Notes: generated from the letters alone by a model not told the origin. A DNA stretch of 64,000 nt from Eucalyptus grandis (GCF_016545825.1 NC_052619.1:69698115-69762114), one strand, 5' to 3'. Counted from the first letter of the stretch, positions 12,131 through 24,300 are shown. Made by a program: numbers and translations.

Positions 12131-12963
12131 TGGTCCTCCGGGGATGAAACCTTTTGAAAAATAAAATGAATGATTTGACTATAAATGTGTGGGGTCTGAA
12201 TATGTTGTCATCACATTGAAGGGTTTCATGATTGTGATTTGATTATGTGGCATATGATTCTTATAGAATTTGCAATTTGCTTTAGTATTGAAGAATTCCA
12301 TGATATTGATATCCATTTATCCCTTGTCTCTATGCCTTGTCTATCTTGTATGAAATTAGATGCTGATTGTTATGCTCGATATAGCTTGTTGAATCTTTTG
12401 CTACTGAGTGGTTGTACTCACCCCGTTTGGGGACTAACATTTCAGACTAGATAAGATACCTCTGCCGCCACCGCCACCAGCAAATGGATCGAGTGGTTGA
12501 ATATGGCCGCGAGGAGGAGGACAGCAAAGGAAGGAACTTTTGGACGCCGACACTGATCGATGGACTTTAAGTATATGACTGTTGGAAGAGATGTTGATCA
12601 TCTTTTGATATATAGCCGAGTATAGAAAACCTTGGCATTTTGATGTACCGATGAATGATGTCCATCAAGTTATGTAAATAAAAGTGTACAGCTTTAACTT
12701 ACATAAAATGTTTAGTTGTTGTGCACTGTTTTCTGAATATAGGGAAGAGAGTTGTTGGATACGCTTCCACCATATAAATTGCACAGGGACCGGCCTAAAA
12801 AATAAAAACCCCCAGGATTGATGGACCTTCAGGTCACGAAAGAGAACGGTAAGCGAACTATGGTGACCCTGACAGATCGGAGGCCGTTCGGGGGTGCCAC
12901 ACATTCATATATATAAACAGGATGATGAATGAATATTTATTTGCCATTGAATAATTCCTAACA

Positions 12964-13804
12964 TGTAACTATTACATGGTTGTTTTAGGGCATATAGCTA
13001 AAAGTTGCCAGAGAACAACTAGGTTTTGCCCCTAATGGTTGTCCATAAACTACAACCATAGAGCCACAAAAATAGACATGAAAAATAAAGAATGTGTCGT
13101 CTTTATAATGTCACTTTTTTGGTCTTATATAGAAGCCGAGAAATAAATTTAGGAGCCTGGTTTGAAATGTTTGACTTGTGCTTATGTTGGCCTGTGGCTG
13201 TCCAGTGTATAAATAATGATACGGCTATCTTCTGCTCCTGTTGAAGCTGCCTTGTTCACCCTTGTTCAAGAAAGTGACATACGTAGATCTTTCTTACACT
13301 AAACTTTCCACTGGCTTGCTCATTTTTCATGGAACTTTCTTACAAGATCGCGATTTATGTGAGCCTAACTCCCACGAATTGCGAAAGCAGGTGGGCACCC
13401 TCATGATCTAATGTTTCACGTGCATTGAGCTTGCGTGAACCGGGACTTTGCATTCGAGACTTGCTCATTTTTACTGTCGGAACGAAAAAGAGAAAGAGGC
13501 TAAAAGCCGCGCCTTCTTCAAACTCATTTTGGGTTACACAGATGGAACCCTCATAGAATGAAGCTAGCACCACACATCTGATAATCAAAGAACTAATCAA
13601 TCATATGCAGTGACAAGAAAATTCAGTGCATAAGGAGTGGGCAGAGTAGCTTTCGATCACATGAGCTCGTTTATTGGATTCAGCAAGTCCCAAAACAGGA
13701 ACTGCAATATCATACAAGTGACAAACAAAAACACGAACATGACCACATATGGTAAACCAGACTAACGATTTGTAGCTAACACGCATGGCCACATATCTTG
13801 ATAA
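12964..13804. other. 3' flank of the unit-2 P450 gene
   Basis: Non-coding sequence downstream of the minus-strand P450, closely matched in unit 3 at about 42190-43030. ORFs in both copies are interrupted differently and carry no recognisable domain. It may include the P450 3' UTR; no clear poly-A signal could be fixed. Confidence 0.6.
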
Positions 13805-16276
13805 CTACTTATCATGATCTCCATCGTACGAGAAGGGGACGCAGGGCTCAGCAACCATGATCAAGGGAGTCTTCCTCCTGGAAGTGATCCCGAAAGTCTC
13901 AGACATGTCCAGGTCTTGCGCCTTAACCCCATCGGCCAGAGACCAGTCGAAGTGGTACAAGAGCTGAGCCAAGGGGAGCTCAATGTTTGCGATCCCGAAG
14001 TTGATCCCGGGACAGATCCTCCTCCCGCCACCGAAGGGTATGTACTCGAAGCTCGACCCTCGGAAATCAACCGATGAGTTCAGGAACCTCTCAGGCACGA
14101 ACGATTCGGGGTCGGACCAGAACTCGGGGTCTCTCCCCACTGCATACGTGTTGATCACAATCTTGGTCTTCTTGGGGATCTCGTAGCCGTTGATCGTGCA
14201 CGCCTCTCGCGACTCTCGGGCCATGAGCGGGCCCGGCGAGTGCATCCTCAGGGTCTCCTTGACGACAAGCTTCAGGTACTCGAGGCCCTGGATGTCCTGC
14301 TCGCGGACCTGGGTCTTTCCCTTGAGGACGGCTCGGACCTCGGCCTGCGCCTTCTCCATCACTCGGGGGTTCCTCACCATCTCCGAGAAGGCCCACACTG
14401 TGGTCGTCGAGGATGTGTCTGAACCAGCACAAAATAATTCCTACACAAAAAACAAAGAACGGATTGATTTTATATTTCAGAAGGATGTCCTTAAAAAGTA
14501 CGTGAAAGATAAAAGTGCCACATGATATTAAGCCTGTAACGTAGCAATATCACATAAAAATCAGTTTATACCGAATGATACGACAAGACACAATTGGTGT
14601 TAACTGAAATATAGGTTTACATTTCACATGATATTGGACCTTTAAATAAGATGATAGTGTGTTTAGAATGACGAATCCTCGGCCGTATCTATATGTGGTT
14701 GCATTTGATCAAGATGTCGCAACAGACATGTATGGTAGTGTCGCCTCATCGAGATGGTCAAACTTGGACTCGAAGGTTCTTTGGAGATTTGAATCAGTGT
14801 GTGTGTATACACAAAATATTATATTTTTCTGAGAAAAACTATATATGGGATCACTTCGAATCTCGCGGAAACTTCAATGCAAACTCTTGACCTGGGAATA
14901 GTAAAAAAAATTAACAAGGGGAGATCTCTTTCATCCACCATGTGATAAATTCCTGGGATACATCTTGAGAATATTAGGGTTTCATGGATCTGATCATCAT
15001 CTTTTCTATCATGAATGCACTTTAGACGATCCATTTTGCCGTTGAAATTCTTGGAGGCCAACTGTATACTGATTAATAAGAGCTCCTTTTTTGCTAATTT
15101 AAATAGGTAATTAAATGACTCAAACTAAATATTTTGTAGCGAGTATGAAATCCTTATGTTAACATGCTTAAAAGGACTACTAACTAGAGCTAGTAGCCTC
15201 TTCCATCCCTTCACATAGAGTAGAAAATCTATGGGTGTAGACATAGCCCATGCATATATAAAAGCTCAGGCAGAATGAAAGCCGTTGTAAGTAAGATATA
15301 AGCAAAGTAGATACTTAGTGAAATTGTTAATGAAATTAGGCCTTACCATGACGATATTTTTTATGACGTGTGGCTTGATGAAGTAGTTTGTTTCACTACT
15401 CTTCTGGAGATTCAAGAGCACGTCCACAAGATCTTCTCTTGCATTTTTTTCCTCATTGTTCCCACGGTTTCCCTTCAATTTCTCTTCGTGTTCTGCAACG
15501 ATGTGATCGAGGATCACATCGATCTTCTTGTGCAGTCTCTCCAAAGCCGGTTTCATTCTTGAGAGATAACGCAAGAACCAAATTGAAGGGAAGAGATCTG
15601 GAAGCTCAAATCCCCCAGCAAGCAATGTCACTTCCTCGAGGAAAGAAAGGAACTCATCTCTATATTTACATTTCTCACCAAATGCTGCCCTCGAGGTGAC
15701 GTCATTGATCAAGTTCAGTACAATCTTGCTCAAGTTCGCAGGCTTTCCTTGAGATGATTGTATTGTTTTGATCATGTTCCAACACTCTTCCTCTCTTATA
15801 GATCTAAAAGAGAGGACCCTCTTCATGCTCAGGAGCTCCAACATGCAAATCTTGCGCATCTCTTTCCAGTACTCGCCGTAGGGTGAGTACACGAAGCTCG
15901 AGTTCTCATAGGACATGACCTCGACAGCCGCAATCTCGGGCCTCTGGGCGAAGGCGAGCTCATTCTTGCCAAGGATTTCCTTGACCATGTCTGCCGACGA
16001 GATGACGATGGTCAGGATCTCGCCTAGTTGGAGGCGCATGATCGGGCCGTGCCTCCTGGCCAACTCCCGGAGCGAGTGGTGAGGGAGCGACCCTGCCATC
16101 TGGTGAAGGTTCCCCAGAAGAGGGAGCATCTTCGGCCCTGGAGGCAGTTTCGAAGAAGGGTCTTTGGCATTGTTGGATTTCTTCCATTTCTTTAGAATGA
16201 GCAAGAGGAAGAGGAGGGAAGCGAAGATGACAGAAGGAGAAGGCAACAGGATTGCCATTGAAGAGAACATTGTCAT
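13805..16276 (-). CDS. Cytochrome P450, CYP71 family-like, intact
   Basis: Two exons: 16276-15347 (930 bp) and 14440-13805 (636 bp, stop TAG), separated by a 906-bp GT-AG phase-0 intron at the usual CYP71 position; 521 residues. The start is ATG 16276, since the ATG further upstream lies before the TATA box. In order: N-terminal anchor (about residues 10-28), proline hinge PPGP (45-48), C-helix WKEMR, I-helix AGSDTS (315-320), ExxR (372-375), PERF, and heme loop [10 protein letters not shown] (446-455, ligand Cys453). All core P450 motifs are present. Enzymes of this family are ER-anchored monooxygenases of specialised metabolism using O2 and P450 reductase; the substrate cannot be read from sequence. 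Odd points: the I-helix reads TTTVWAF where the sister copy has TTIEWAF, and the C-helix WKEMRK replaces WRQMRK. CYP71D/CYP71BE-like is my best subfamily guess. Confidence 0.9.
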
Positions 16277-16346
16277 GGCTGGGGAGGAATATGGTATGTT
16301 TACATGAAAGGCTTTAGATGTGGCATAAGGTCTTCTTGTGCTCTGA

Positions 16347-16354
16347 CTTATATA
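16347..16354 (-). promoter_or_regulatory. TATA box of the unit-2 P450
   Basis: TATATAAG on the minus strand, 70-80 bp before the chosen ATG. It is conserved in the sister copy at 45567-45574. Its position argues against the upstream in-frame ATG at 16405. Confidence 0.7.
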
Positions 16355-17039
16355 GCTGACGGATATTGATAAAATAATGATGGCGTTTGCATCTATTTTT
16401 GACATTTGAAGTTAAGACGCATTAATTCATGGAACGGTCTCTCTTCCGAAAAATCTTCTTTATCTTACTAAAGCCGGCAGCCAAGAATTGCATCTATCCA
16501 ATGCTTCTTGCAAATGCATGAATCAAAGCTTCATTCTAGACTTCCAGGACGAGCAAATAGAGATTGGATCATTAATTTGGCATGCCACGACAGAACTTCT
16601 GTGTACTATCGCAGCTAGATCGATGACCCCATTTATTTCATTTAATTGTGGTGTGCTGACATTCACAGATTTCTCCTCTTCTCTTCCAAAATCATAACCT
16701 CATTTAGATGGGATGAGGGTCCTACATATTGCTCAGGCAACATGTGAAAAGGCATAGGTTCATATCATAGGACAATCTATAGGTTAAAGGGCATTTGTAT
16801 TTTTAAGAGAATGAATGTTACCATACCCATCAAATCATGCATGGGTTAGCGATTTCTGCTGACTGCTTTGAAAGGCTCTTGGCGGCTTGAAAAAGATGAC
16901 ACAAAAAATGTATGTATTTTACTGTATTTGTCTTTTTAAGGAATGTATCTCTATGCTTGCTTGCGAATGTCTTGGCAAATTTATAAAAGAAACAAAAAAA
17001 TCTTCTATCTTGTAGTTTGAGAGAAGCAGTGCTAGATTA
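16355..17039. other. Upstream flank of the unit-2 P450
   Basis: Shared with unit 3 (45575-46060 and from 46509). It presumably contains the P450 promoter. Unit 3 has ~448 extra bases here (46061-46508). No other gene is seen. Confidence 0.6.
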
Positions 17040-17282
17040 GTTTGTTTCTCGAAAAATGAATTATTTGAAAAATATTTTCCTAAAAATGATAACTCGTTTC
17101 GCTTAAAATGGTTAATTGATGAAAAACATTCACTATCGATAGCAATTTATGTTTAAACATTTTCGTAAATGATAATAATATTTTTCATTCATTCATTTTT
17201 GTAAGTAATGAAAATGATTATTTTTAAGTAAATATTTTTAAATCATTCATTTTTTTTTTTGTGAAATAAATGCATCCTAAGA
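17040..17282. mobile_element. AT-rich MITE-like element
   Basis: About 240 bp with a stereotyped course: a TTTGAAAAATATTTTCCTAA start, a middle 'aatttatgtttaaacattttcgtaaatga', and a GAAATAAATGCATCCTA end. The same course recurs at 46700-46945, 48380-48610, 39480-40165 and 52900-53630 (longer), and 58255-58495. Non-coding and dispersed, so a MITE is likely; terminal repeats and target duplications were not resolved. Confidence 0.5.
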
Positions 17283-17775
17283 TTGTTTTACAAAACTAGT
17301 TTATTAAGTGATGCGGTTGATTATGAGTGGAGAAAAGAGTCATATTCAACAAAAAAAATAATAGCAACGCATCAATTAATAAATCAATTGTTCACTTCAA
17401 TTGAGTATTTTCCTTTAAAGAATATGTATCTCACTCTAGAGGGGCCGCCCTTGCAAGAAAATGTATTCTGTGTAATACTTAAATTAACTTCAATATGATG
17501 TAGTGCAACAAAGATATCTCATCGATAAAGTTATTGTGTGTTGTAAGGTCATTAGGAATTTCATTTTTCTGATCATAAAATATTAATTTAAATTGTTTGC
17601 GCACAACCTTTATCTTGGTGATATAATATGGAGAAATGTCCCAAGACAAGACGAAGGTTCATTGCACAATCCAAATTGTTGTTTATTGTGGTTTCGGATC
17701 ACCCGAACTCTTACATCTAAGAAGGGTAAGTTTTATTTACCAATATAAGTATTCAAGTTCGTGCGATGTGGGATC

Positions 17776-18326
17776 TGTTAAATTAATGTCTCAAGTTTGA
17801 ATTCGGATAACGATTTGTTAAATCAAATTTTATTGCTAAAGATTTCACAGGTAGAAGAAACTTCGTCGGACTCCACGAAGGATTACAAAAAGAGGAAATA
17901 AAAGGAAGATGAATTAAGATGAATTTCTTCCTTTCTTCCCTGTAGTTACGAATTCCCATTGAAAAAAAAAAAAAAGGAATCAGACCGTGGGGCCCAGGCC
18001 TATAATAATAAAATAGGAATTCTCCCTTTGGCGTGAAGCTGCTGCGGCCTTACAAGAGTCGCCGAAGCCCCCTGTGCACGTAGAAGAAAGGACGCAAACC
18101 TCTCTGCACGTGGAGCTGAAAAAAGAGCTGGTGGGCCCAGGTCAAATATTTGACCTTTGGGCACACGAATTTCCCCTTTGGGTGCGTGAAGTGGCTAAAA
18201 ACCCTACGAAAGAGCTGCTCCTAGAAGTCACACACGTCAAGCTGCAGAGAGTCGTGCGCATTTTTGTTTCGAATTTGAACGTGTGGTCATTTTTAGCCGT
18301 GAGTTTATATCCAAGTGAATTATTTA
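17776..18326 (+). repeat. Truncated Copia LTR, relative of the 902-6770 element
   Basis: Starts TGTTAAATTAATGTCTCAAG, the same LTR start as the 902-6770 element read on its own strand, and follows that LTR with divergence up to a CAAGTGAATTATTTA segment, where it is cut off. The rest of the LTR is missing. In unit 3 the corresponding place holds ~1.84 kb of different sequence (47462-49300), so insertion here was accompanied by a deletion, or the reverse. Confidence 0.7.
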
Positions 18327-19233
18327 TTGTTATAACTTTCCAATTTTTATTTATTTTTCTTACAAGCACATTCAATTTATCAAACCTTATGGGAACTTAA
18401 CAACTTTTATTTGTATGATTTACCATCTTTTCTCCATTATTCAATCGACTAATTTTGGTTTACCAACTCTCACTTGAGTTGCTTACTAATTCTTTTTGTT
18501 TCTTTTCTTCTAAATTTACTGACTTTTTCTAATAAGTTACGACTGTTATTTGCTTTACTTAAGGACTATTTAAACCTACCAATTCCTTCTTTAAGTTACC
18601 AACTTCTATTAACGGTTACCAAAGTTTATTTCTGTCCATTTCTTTATTTAACTTACCATATACTCTTGCATTACCAACTTTTATTTGAGTAACTTGTCTA
18701 TTTATATTTTTTTAACTACTAACTTCTTCTATATGAAATAAATTTAAAACAAAAACTCATATTATCGGTATTTTCGACAAAGAATAATAAAATTATGCTT
18801 GTACGATGGGTTAAGGTTAGTGAAGTTGTCGGCCAGTCAATCCATACGTTTTTTGAGCACACAAATTATGTTTCAATCTCTTAACACTCATCTTTATGCA
18901 ATAATAATAATAACAGGGTAGACAAGAAATTGCCAAAAGTACGGAGGTTGTGCTCGAGTCTTGATTCCTTGGTGGCTATTTAGATGGGCAATAGTATACA
19001 AGAAAAGTCAAGCCCATATGGAAAAATAGTAGACTAAAGTGTTGGGCCAAAATTGACCTAAGCTATGACTTTTGATAACACTAAAATGAAAGATTTCATT
19101 GTCCAGAAACCAGCCCAAAAGAATTTGGATGGAAAAGTCCGCTGGAAATTTCTCCAATCCGCCATATTATATTCCAAGTATCAACAAAAGCCATCGCATC
19201 TTTGTTTGCAAAAACCATTCCTCGTGCCATTTG

Positions 19234-19269
<36 letters not shown>

Positions 19270-19282
19270 CAAGCATTATAAT
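18327..19282. other. Duplicated non-coding segment with CT microsatellite
   Basis: Closely matches about 49301-50310 of unit 3. Contains a series of 'ttaccaacttttattt'-like pieces (18360-18720) and a (CT)n tract at about 19236-19265. No gene recognised. Confidence 0.6.
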
Positions 19283-19714
19283 TGATAGTTTTATTAGTGA
19301 TGGGCTTAAGGCCCGTCCGCCCAAGTTGGGCCCAAAAAGCCCGGCCCATGGGATACGGCCCGTGGATGGAGGGACATATAAAAGGAGGAGAGAGAGAGAG
19401 AACGTACCGGTTGGAAGAAAACAGAAAACGTACGTACGCATTCTTCCTTTTCCTCTCTCTCTCTCTCGCTTTCTCTCCCAAAAGGCAAACAGTGAGGCGC
19501 GAAGGCGAATTTGCTTCACCGGATCGAACAGGACCAAGTTTCTCTTCCTCTATCGGCATCGGTGTCTAATCTGTGGCTTAAAAGGTACGCTCGAATCCAT
19601 GGTGTGCTTTAGGATCGGTGATACGTGTTGTTTTCCCGGGCTCGTCTTCCGCATTGATTTAGGGGTTTGATTTAGTGTCGAATCCGCGTTTTCGGGGATC
19701 CGTTAAGCCCAACA
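19283..19714 (+). repeat. 5' LTR of the 19283-26901 Copia element
   Basis: 432 bp, TGATAG...CCAACA, with a TATAAAA box at 19377-19383 followed by a GA tract and a CT tract. Confidence 0.95.
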
Positions 19715-19715
19715 T

Positions 19716-19727
19716 TGGTATCAGAGC
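19716..19727 (+). other. Primer binding site (initiator-Met tRNA)
   Basis: TGGTATCAGAGC, a perfect match to the usual plant Copia PBS, one base after the 5' LTR. Confidence 0.95.
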
Positions 19728-19879
19728 CCTAGTTCACATTTTCCCGACCTGTTTGGTGTTTTTTGATTGATTTTTAGCGAATGTAATTTGGCCGTACGGA
19801 TCGGGGCGAGAAATCCCGACACCCGAGCACTGTTCGGCCATTTTTCCGAGTTTTCGTAAGTCAAAATCAAATTCTGATG

Positions 19880-20390
19880 GCATAGGGAGAAAGGAGTCGT
19901 CGAGACGAGTCTGGCGATACGTCGAACGCCGTCGGGAGACGCCACACGCGCCCACACGCGCGGCTAGAAGCCGCTGCGCGTGGGCGCAACGCGCCCGGAA
20001 GCGCTGGCTCGCCCAGCGCGTGCGCCACACGCGCCGGCCGGCGAACCGGCACATGCGCGACGCCGGTGGCGAACCGGCACGCGCCGGTCGGCGGACCGAC
20101 GCGTGCTGACGTCACCCAACGGTCAGTAACCGCTAAGGTGACGTCATCGATGACGTCAGCAAGACGACAGTTGGTCGGGCGGTCACCGACCGACGACCCG
20201 ACCCGACCCGACCCGAACCGCGGACGCCGGCACACGCGTGGCACATGCCGGCTGACGTCTGCGTGACGTCAGCCCGCGCACGCGTGCGGCACATGCCATC
20301 GGTTCGCCCGAACCGGCCGACCGGTCCGACCGGTCCGACGACTGACGACCTGACCGTTGACCCGTTGACCGTTGACCATTGACCAAAAAA
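19880..20390 (+). promoter_or_regulatory. GC-rich Copia leader with clustered TGACGTCA and TTGACC motifs
   Basis: The untranslated leader between PBS and gag is strongly GC- and CpG-rich in an AT-rich surrounding. It has four perfect TGACGTCA palindromes (20107-20114, 20139-20146, 20151-20158, 20264-20271) and one TGACGTCT (20253-20260). Four TTGACC W-box cores lie at 20357-20384. TGACG/TGACGTCA binds TGA-type bZIP factors and TTGACC/T binds WRKY factors in plants; that they act here is inference. Other short repeats (CCGAC, ACCGGTC, CACACGCG) fill the block. Confidence 0.55.
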
Positions 20391-20506
20391 AAAAAGAGTG
20401 GAAAAGAATGTTTTTCTTTTTCAATTAAGTCTATGTGGATTATATGTGATCCCTTATTTGTTCTGCATTTGTTGCTGGAACAGTTCTGCATTTGTTGCAC
20501 GAACAA

Positions 20507-20694
20507 TGCCTCCCCTGAGGTTGCGCACACCTATTCGCGCAGTTACCGATGAACAAAAGGATAGGCTGTCTAAGTTGATAGCTAAGCTGACTAATCATCG
20601 ATGGGAGAGTGGAGACTTAATTGATCATGTCCTTGAGGTCAATGGGAAGATTCAACAAGTCATATGGAATGGTCGTCCTATGCCACAGTCATAG
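20507..20694 (+). pseudogene. Gag-like ORF remnant in the Copia leader
   Basis: A 62-codon open stretch from an ATG at 20507, followed in the same frame beyond two stops to about 20880. Some downstream pieces, e.g. 'NTLPLEWQNVL' and 'TREKIKKLNKKG', look like Copia gag (UBN2-type) segments. The real gag of this element starts later (21309). It could be a duplicated, decayed gag fragment or an unrelated captured ORF. Confidence 0.35.
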
Positions 20695-21308
20695 ATGGTG
20701 CGATTTTTCATAAACACTCTTCCACTTGAATGGCAAAATGTGTTGAATCGCATATAGGATGTCAATGGAGCTGCTTCATATAAGAAAATTGTGATGGATT
20801 TTGTAAATGAATATTAATGCATTGTTACAAGGGAAAAGATCAAGAAATTGAACAAAAAAGGATCTTTCCCAGTTCGTGTGCTGACTTTGTGTTAGTTGTA
20901 TTGGCTGATTTATGTTAAGTGTGTTTTGTGGACATAATTATGTAATGTTTACTATCTAATTGTTTGTTGATGTAGCAACCAATATATTTATTGTATTAGT
21001 TGAAAGCATTATTGTTTTATTGAAAGTCAATTATCTGTTGCTTTTTGTTATTGGCTGGTTCTTTGTGGGTAGTTAGTCAGGGTAGTTATAGAAGTTTTTG
21101 TAACTTCATAGAATTTATTTTGCATAAGACAATTATATTAATGATAGTTTTAAGTTAGGATTTTGGATGATGATTGGAAACATAGTGACATTTTGATTCT
21201 GAAGCCTTACTTGAAATTATTCATTAATATGATGGGTCTATGCAAATAGGGATGCATAAATGATAGGCATTAATAATTCGTGCATATATGTCTGATGTGT
21301 TCACATCA

Positions 21309-24300
21309 ATGGCTTCAGCCACGAAGAGCATAGTTGCTGAGCTGAACAAAGGTGAAAAGCTCAATGGTGACAACTATGAGATATGACACATGAAAATCCA
21401 ATATGTGCTGGAAAAGCAAGAGGCACTTGGGGCTCTTAACCTGACCATGGTAGAACCTGAAGAAGGAAATACTGCACAGCACAAAAGAGATAAGGAAGCT
21501 TTTGCTGCATAGAAACGAAAGAACTCTCTTGCTCGCATCACGTTGCTGAGCAGCATGGAAAATGATGTCATGCGAGAGTTTAGGCGTTTTGACAATGCCA
21601 AGGAAATGTGGGAGGCATTGGCAGCTAGATTTGGTCATACTTCGGTGACCGGGATCGAGACAGCTCACTATTAGGTTTGACTCCTATAAGAAGCCTCATG
21701 GTCGACCATGAAGCAACATCTTAGAAAGATGTCAAACATGATAAATGAGCTGAAAGATGCTGGCCATGTCCTCACGAGATGAGCAAAGCGAAGTGCAAAG
21801 GATTTGTTCCTTACCTTAGAGTTGGGAGCATATGAAGGTACACCTGACCCATAATGAAAATATCAAATCTTTTGAGGATGCAGTGCGCCATTTTGAGCTG
21901 GAAGAGGACCGCCTCTTGGCGGCTAAGCCAGATGCAGAACTCTATCATGCTAGTTCTAGCTCAAATGGAGCTTCGAGCTCCAAGCGCAAGCGCCTTAACT
22001 GGTTTGATAAAGGGAAAGGCAAGGAAGAAGGTCCTTCAGGAAAGAAACCCAAGTTTAACCAACATGAAAGAGGAAAGCGTCCTCGCATGAAGAAGCTTGC
22101 AAGAGTGAAATGCTATAACTGTAACAATAAGGGTCACTATGCTCGTGATTATCGTGAGCCAAAGAAGGTATGCACCCCTTGTACTTTTCAGAACTTTACT
22201 TTTGTGTCGAGTTCTGTGTTCTTAACGAGTCTAATCCTTTGTGGACTGTGGGATTCGGGAGCGATGGACCATGTAGCAAAGGATAGAGGATCCTTCGTGG
22301 AATTCCGACGAGTACCAACCGGAACTAAGTGGATCTATGTGGGAAACAACTCGAGCTGAAGTGAAAGGAATTGGCACATGCCAACTGAATATGCGTGGTG
22401 GACGCACTTTGTTCCTACATGATGTGTTGTATGCTCCGGAGATTCGTCGGAATTTAGTGTCTCGTATTAGTGTTGGTTAAATTAGGTTTTAATATGAACT
22501 TCTATAGTAGAGGTGTGAATTTGTTTTTGGATACAAATTACTATGGTTGTGGTTATTTTCTGGATGGTTTCATTGTATTAGATAGTGATTATGTTAATGC
22601 AAATGTTTGGTATTCCCTTCTCACGTCTCCTAATACATATGATAATGATGTGAATGTGTGGCATGCTAGACTTGGTCACATTGGCCAACAGCGTATGAAT
22701 AGACTAGCCAAAGAGGGCTTGTTGGGCAACATTGAAAAAGTCGATTTGTCCATATGTAAGCATTGCCTAGAAGGGAAAACAACAAGGAAACCATTTAGGA
22801 AAGGTAAAAGAGCTTAATTTCCTCTGCATTTAATCCATTCTGATGTCTGTGGTCCAATGAATGTGAGAGGAAGGCATGGGGCTGTTTATTTCATCACATT
22901 TATTGATGATTATACTCGATTCGGATGTCTATTTGATTTCTCATAAATCTGAAGCAATAAGTTGTTTCAAAAGGTTTATGAACCTGGTAGAGAATCAATT
23001 AGACAAGAAAATAAAAGCATTGAGATCCGATCGAGGTCGTGAATATTTATCTGATGAGTTCAGAAAATTATGTGATGAAAAAGGAATAGAAAGACAGTTG
23101 TCTATTCCATATACTCCTCAACAAAATGGTGTTGCGGAGAGAAGAAACAGAACCCTACTGGAAATGGTTAGGTCCATGATGGCGCATGCTAACTTACCTA
23201 TTACCTTTTGGAGTGATGCGTTGTTAACTGCTGCCTATATACTTAACCGTGTGCCTTCCAAATCAGTTACTTCCACTTCATATGAGTTATGGACAGGTAG
23301 AAAACCGGACTTAAGTTTTCTTAAGCCATGGGGTTGTGCCGCCTATACACATGAGTCCTCTCACAAATTTGGGAAATTGGGTCCCGAGAGGAAAGAAGAG
23401 TATTTTCATAAGGTACTCGGAACACTCGAAAGGATATGTGTTCATAGGTGAGCAGGAAAGTGGGAGTATAACTGAGTTTGAATCACGAGATGTCACATTC
23501 TTAGAGGATGAATTTCCTAAGAAGGGCGAAATAGGGAAGATTGTTCCCTATTTGAGACCTTGGATCGGGATAATGATGTTAGTGGAGTTCGTCAAGTGGG
23601 AGTAATATGAGAAGTGATGAATTGAATTCAACTCATTCTCAATTGCAACCACATGATGAGACGATATCATCATTACCTAATCCAAGTGGGAGCATGATGG
23701 GGAATGATGTGCAAAATGTACAATCTCCCATACGGTGAACAAGTCGCCAAAGTATTCCCCGTCGACGTTTTGACATTGAAGGGGAAACTTTTATGATTGC
23801 TCCACAAGATGAGGATGAGCCAAGAAATATTAATGAGGCTCGAATTGCCCTAGTAAGGAAAAATGGATTAATGCAATGTAAAGGAAATGGAGTCAATGAA
23901 ATCAAACCAAGTCTGGGAACTGGTTGATCTTCCAAAAGGACGCAAAGCTATTGGGAACAAGTGGGTTCTCAAAATAAAGCGAAAGGCTAATGGCTCGATT
24001 GAAAGGCATAAGGCTCACCTTGTGGCGAAGGGGTATAATCAACATGATGGAATTGATTATGAAGATACGTTTTCTCATGTAGTGAGATTTACCTCGATTC
24101 GCATTATTCTGGCAATAGTGGCTAGTCTGGATCTTGAGTTATATCAAATGGATGTAAAGACTGCTTTCCTCAATGGAGAATTAGAAGAAGAAATATATAT
24201 GGAACAACCTGCTGGTTTCATAGTGAAAGGCCAAGAAGAAAAAGTATGTCAACTTTTGAGGTCGATATATGGTCTTAAGTAGTCATCAAGACAATGGTAT

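Larger units (their letters stand above)
9893..12901. mobile_element. Probable solo LTR (~3.0 kb, Gypsy-like), nested insertion
   Basis: The stretch begins TGTGGCATCC and ends GGGTGCCACA and is bounded by perfect 5-bp duplications CATTC (9888-9892 and 12902-12906). In unit 3 the same locus (42134-42138) has one CATTC and no insert. TG...CA ends, 5-bp duplication, ~3-kb length and absence of gag-pol fit a solo LTR from a large-LTR Gypsy element. The terminus matches my memory of such LTR ends, but no partner LTR is present to prove it. Short ORFs inside show no domain and are not called. Confidence 0.8.

Noticed and set aside
13355..13600. 81-codon ORF downstream of the P450 (minus strand) and its unit-3 counterpart 42580-42780
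   Set aside because: The start and frame are not kept between the copies and no domain is visible; it looks like 3' flank.
16277..16405. In-frame N-terminal extension of the unit-2 P450 (and the same at 45497-45625)
   Set aside because: The upstream ATG lies before the conserved TATA box, and the extension adds ~43 residues before a normal P450 membrane anchor.
19181..20530. Overlapping ORFs on both strands in CT/GA tracts and the GC-rich Copia leader
   Set aside because: They arise from low-complexity and high-GC sequence with few stops and have no recognisable domain.
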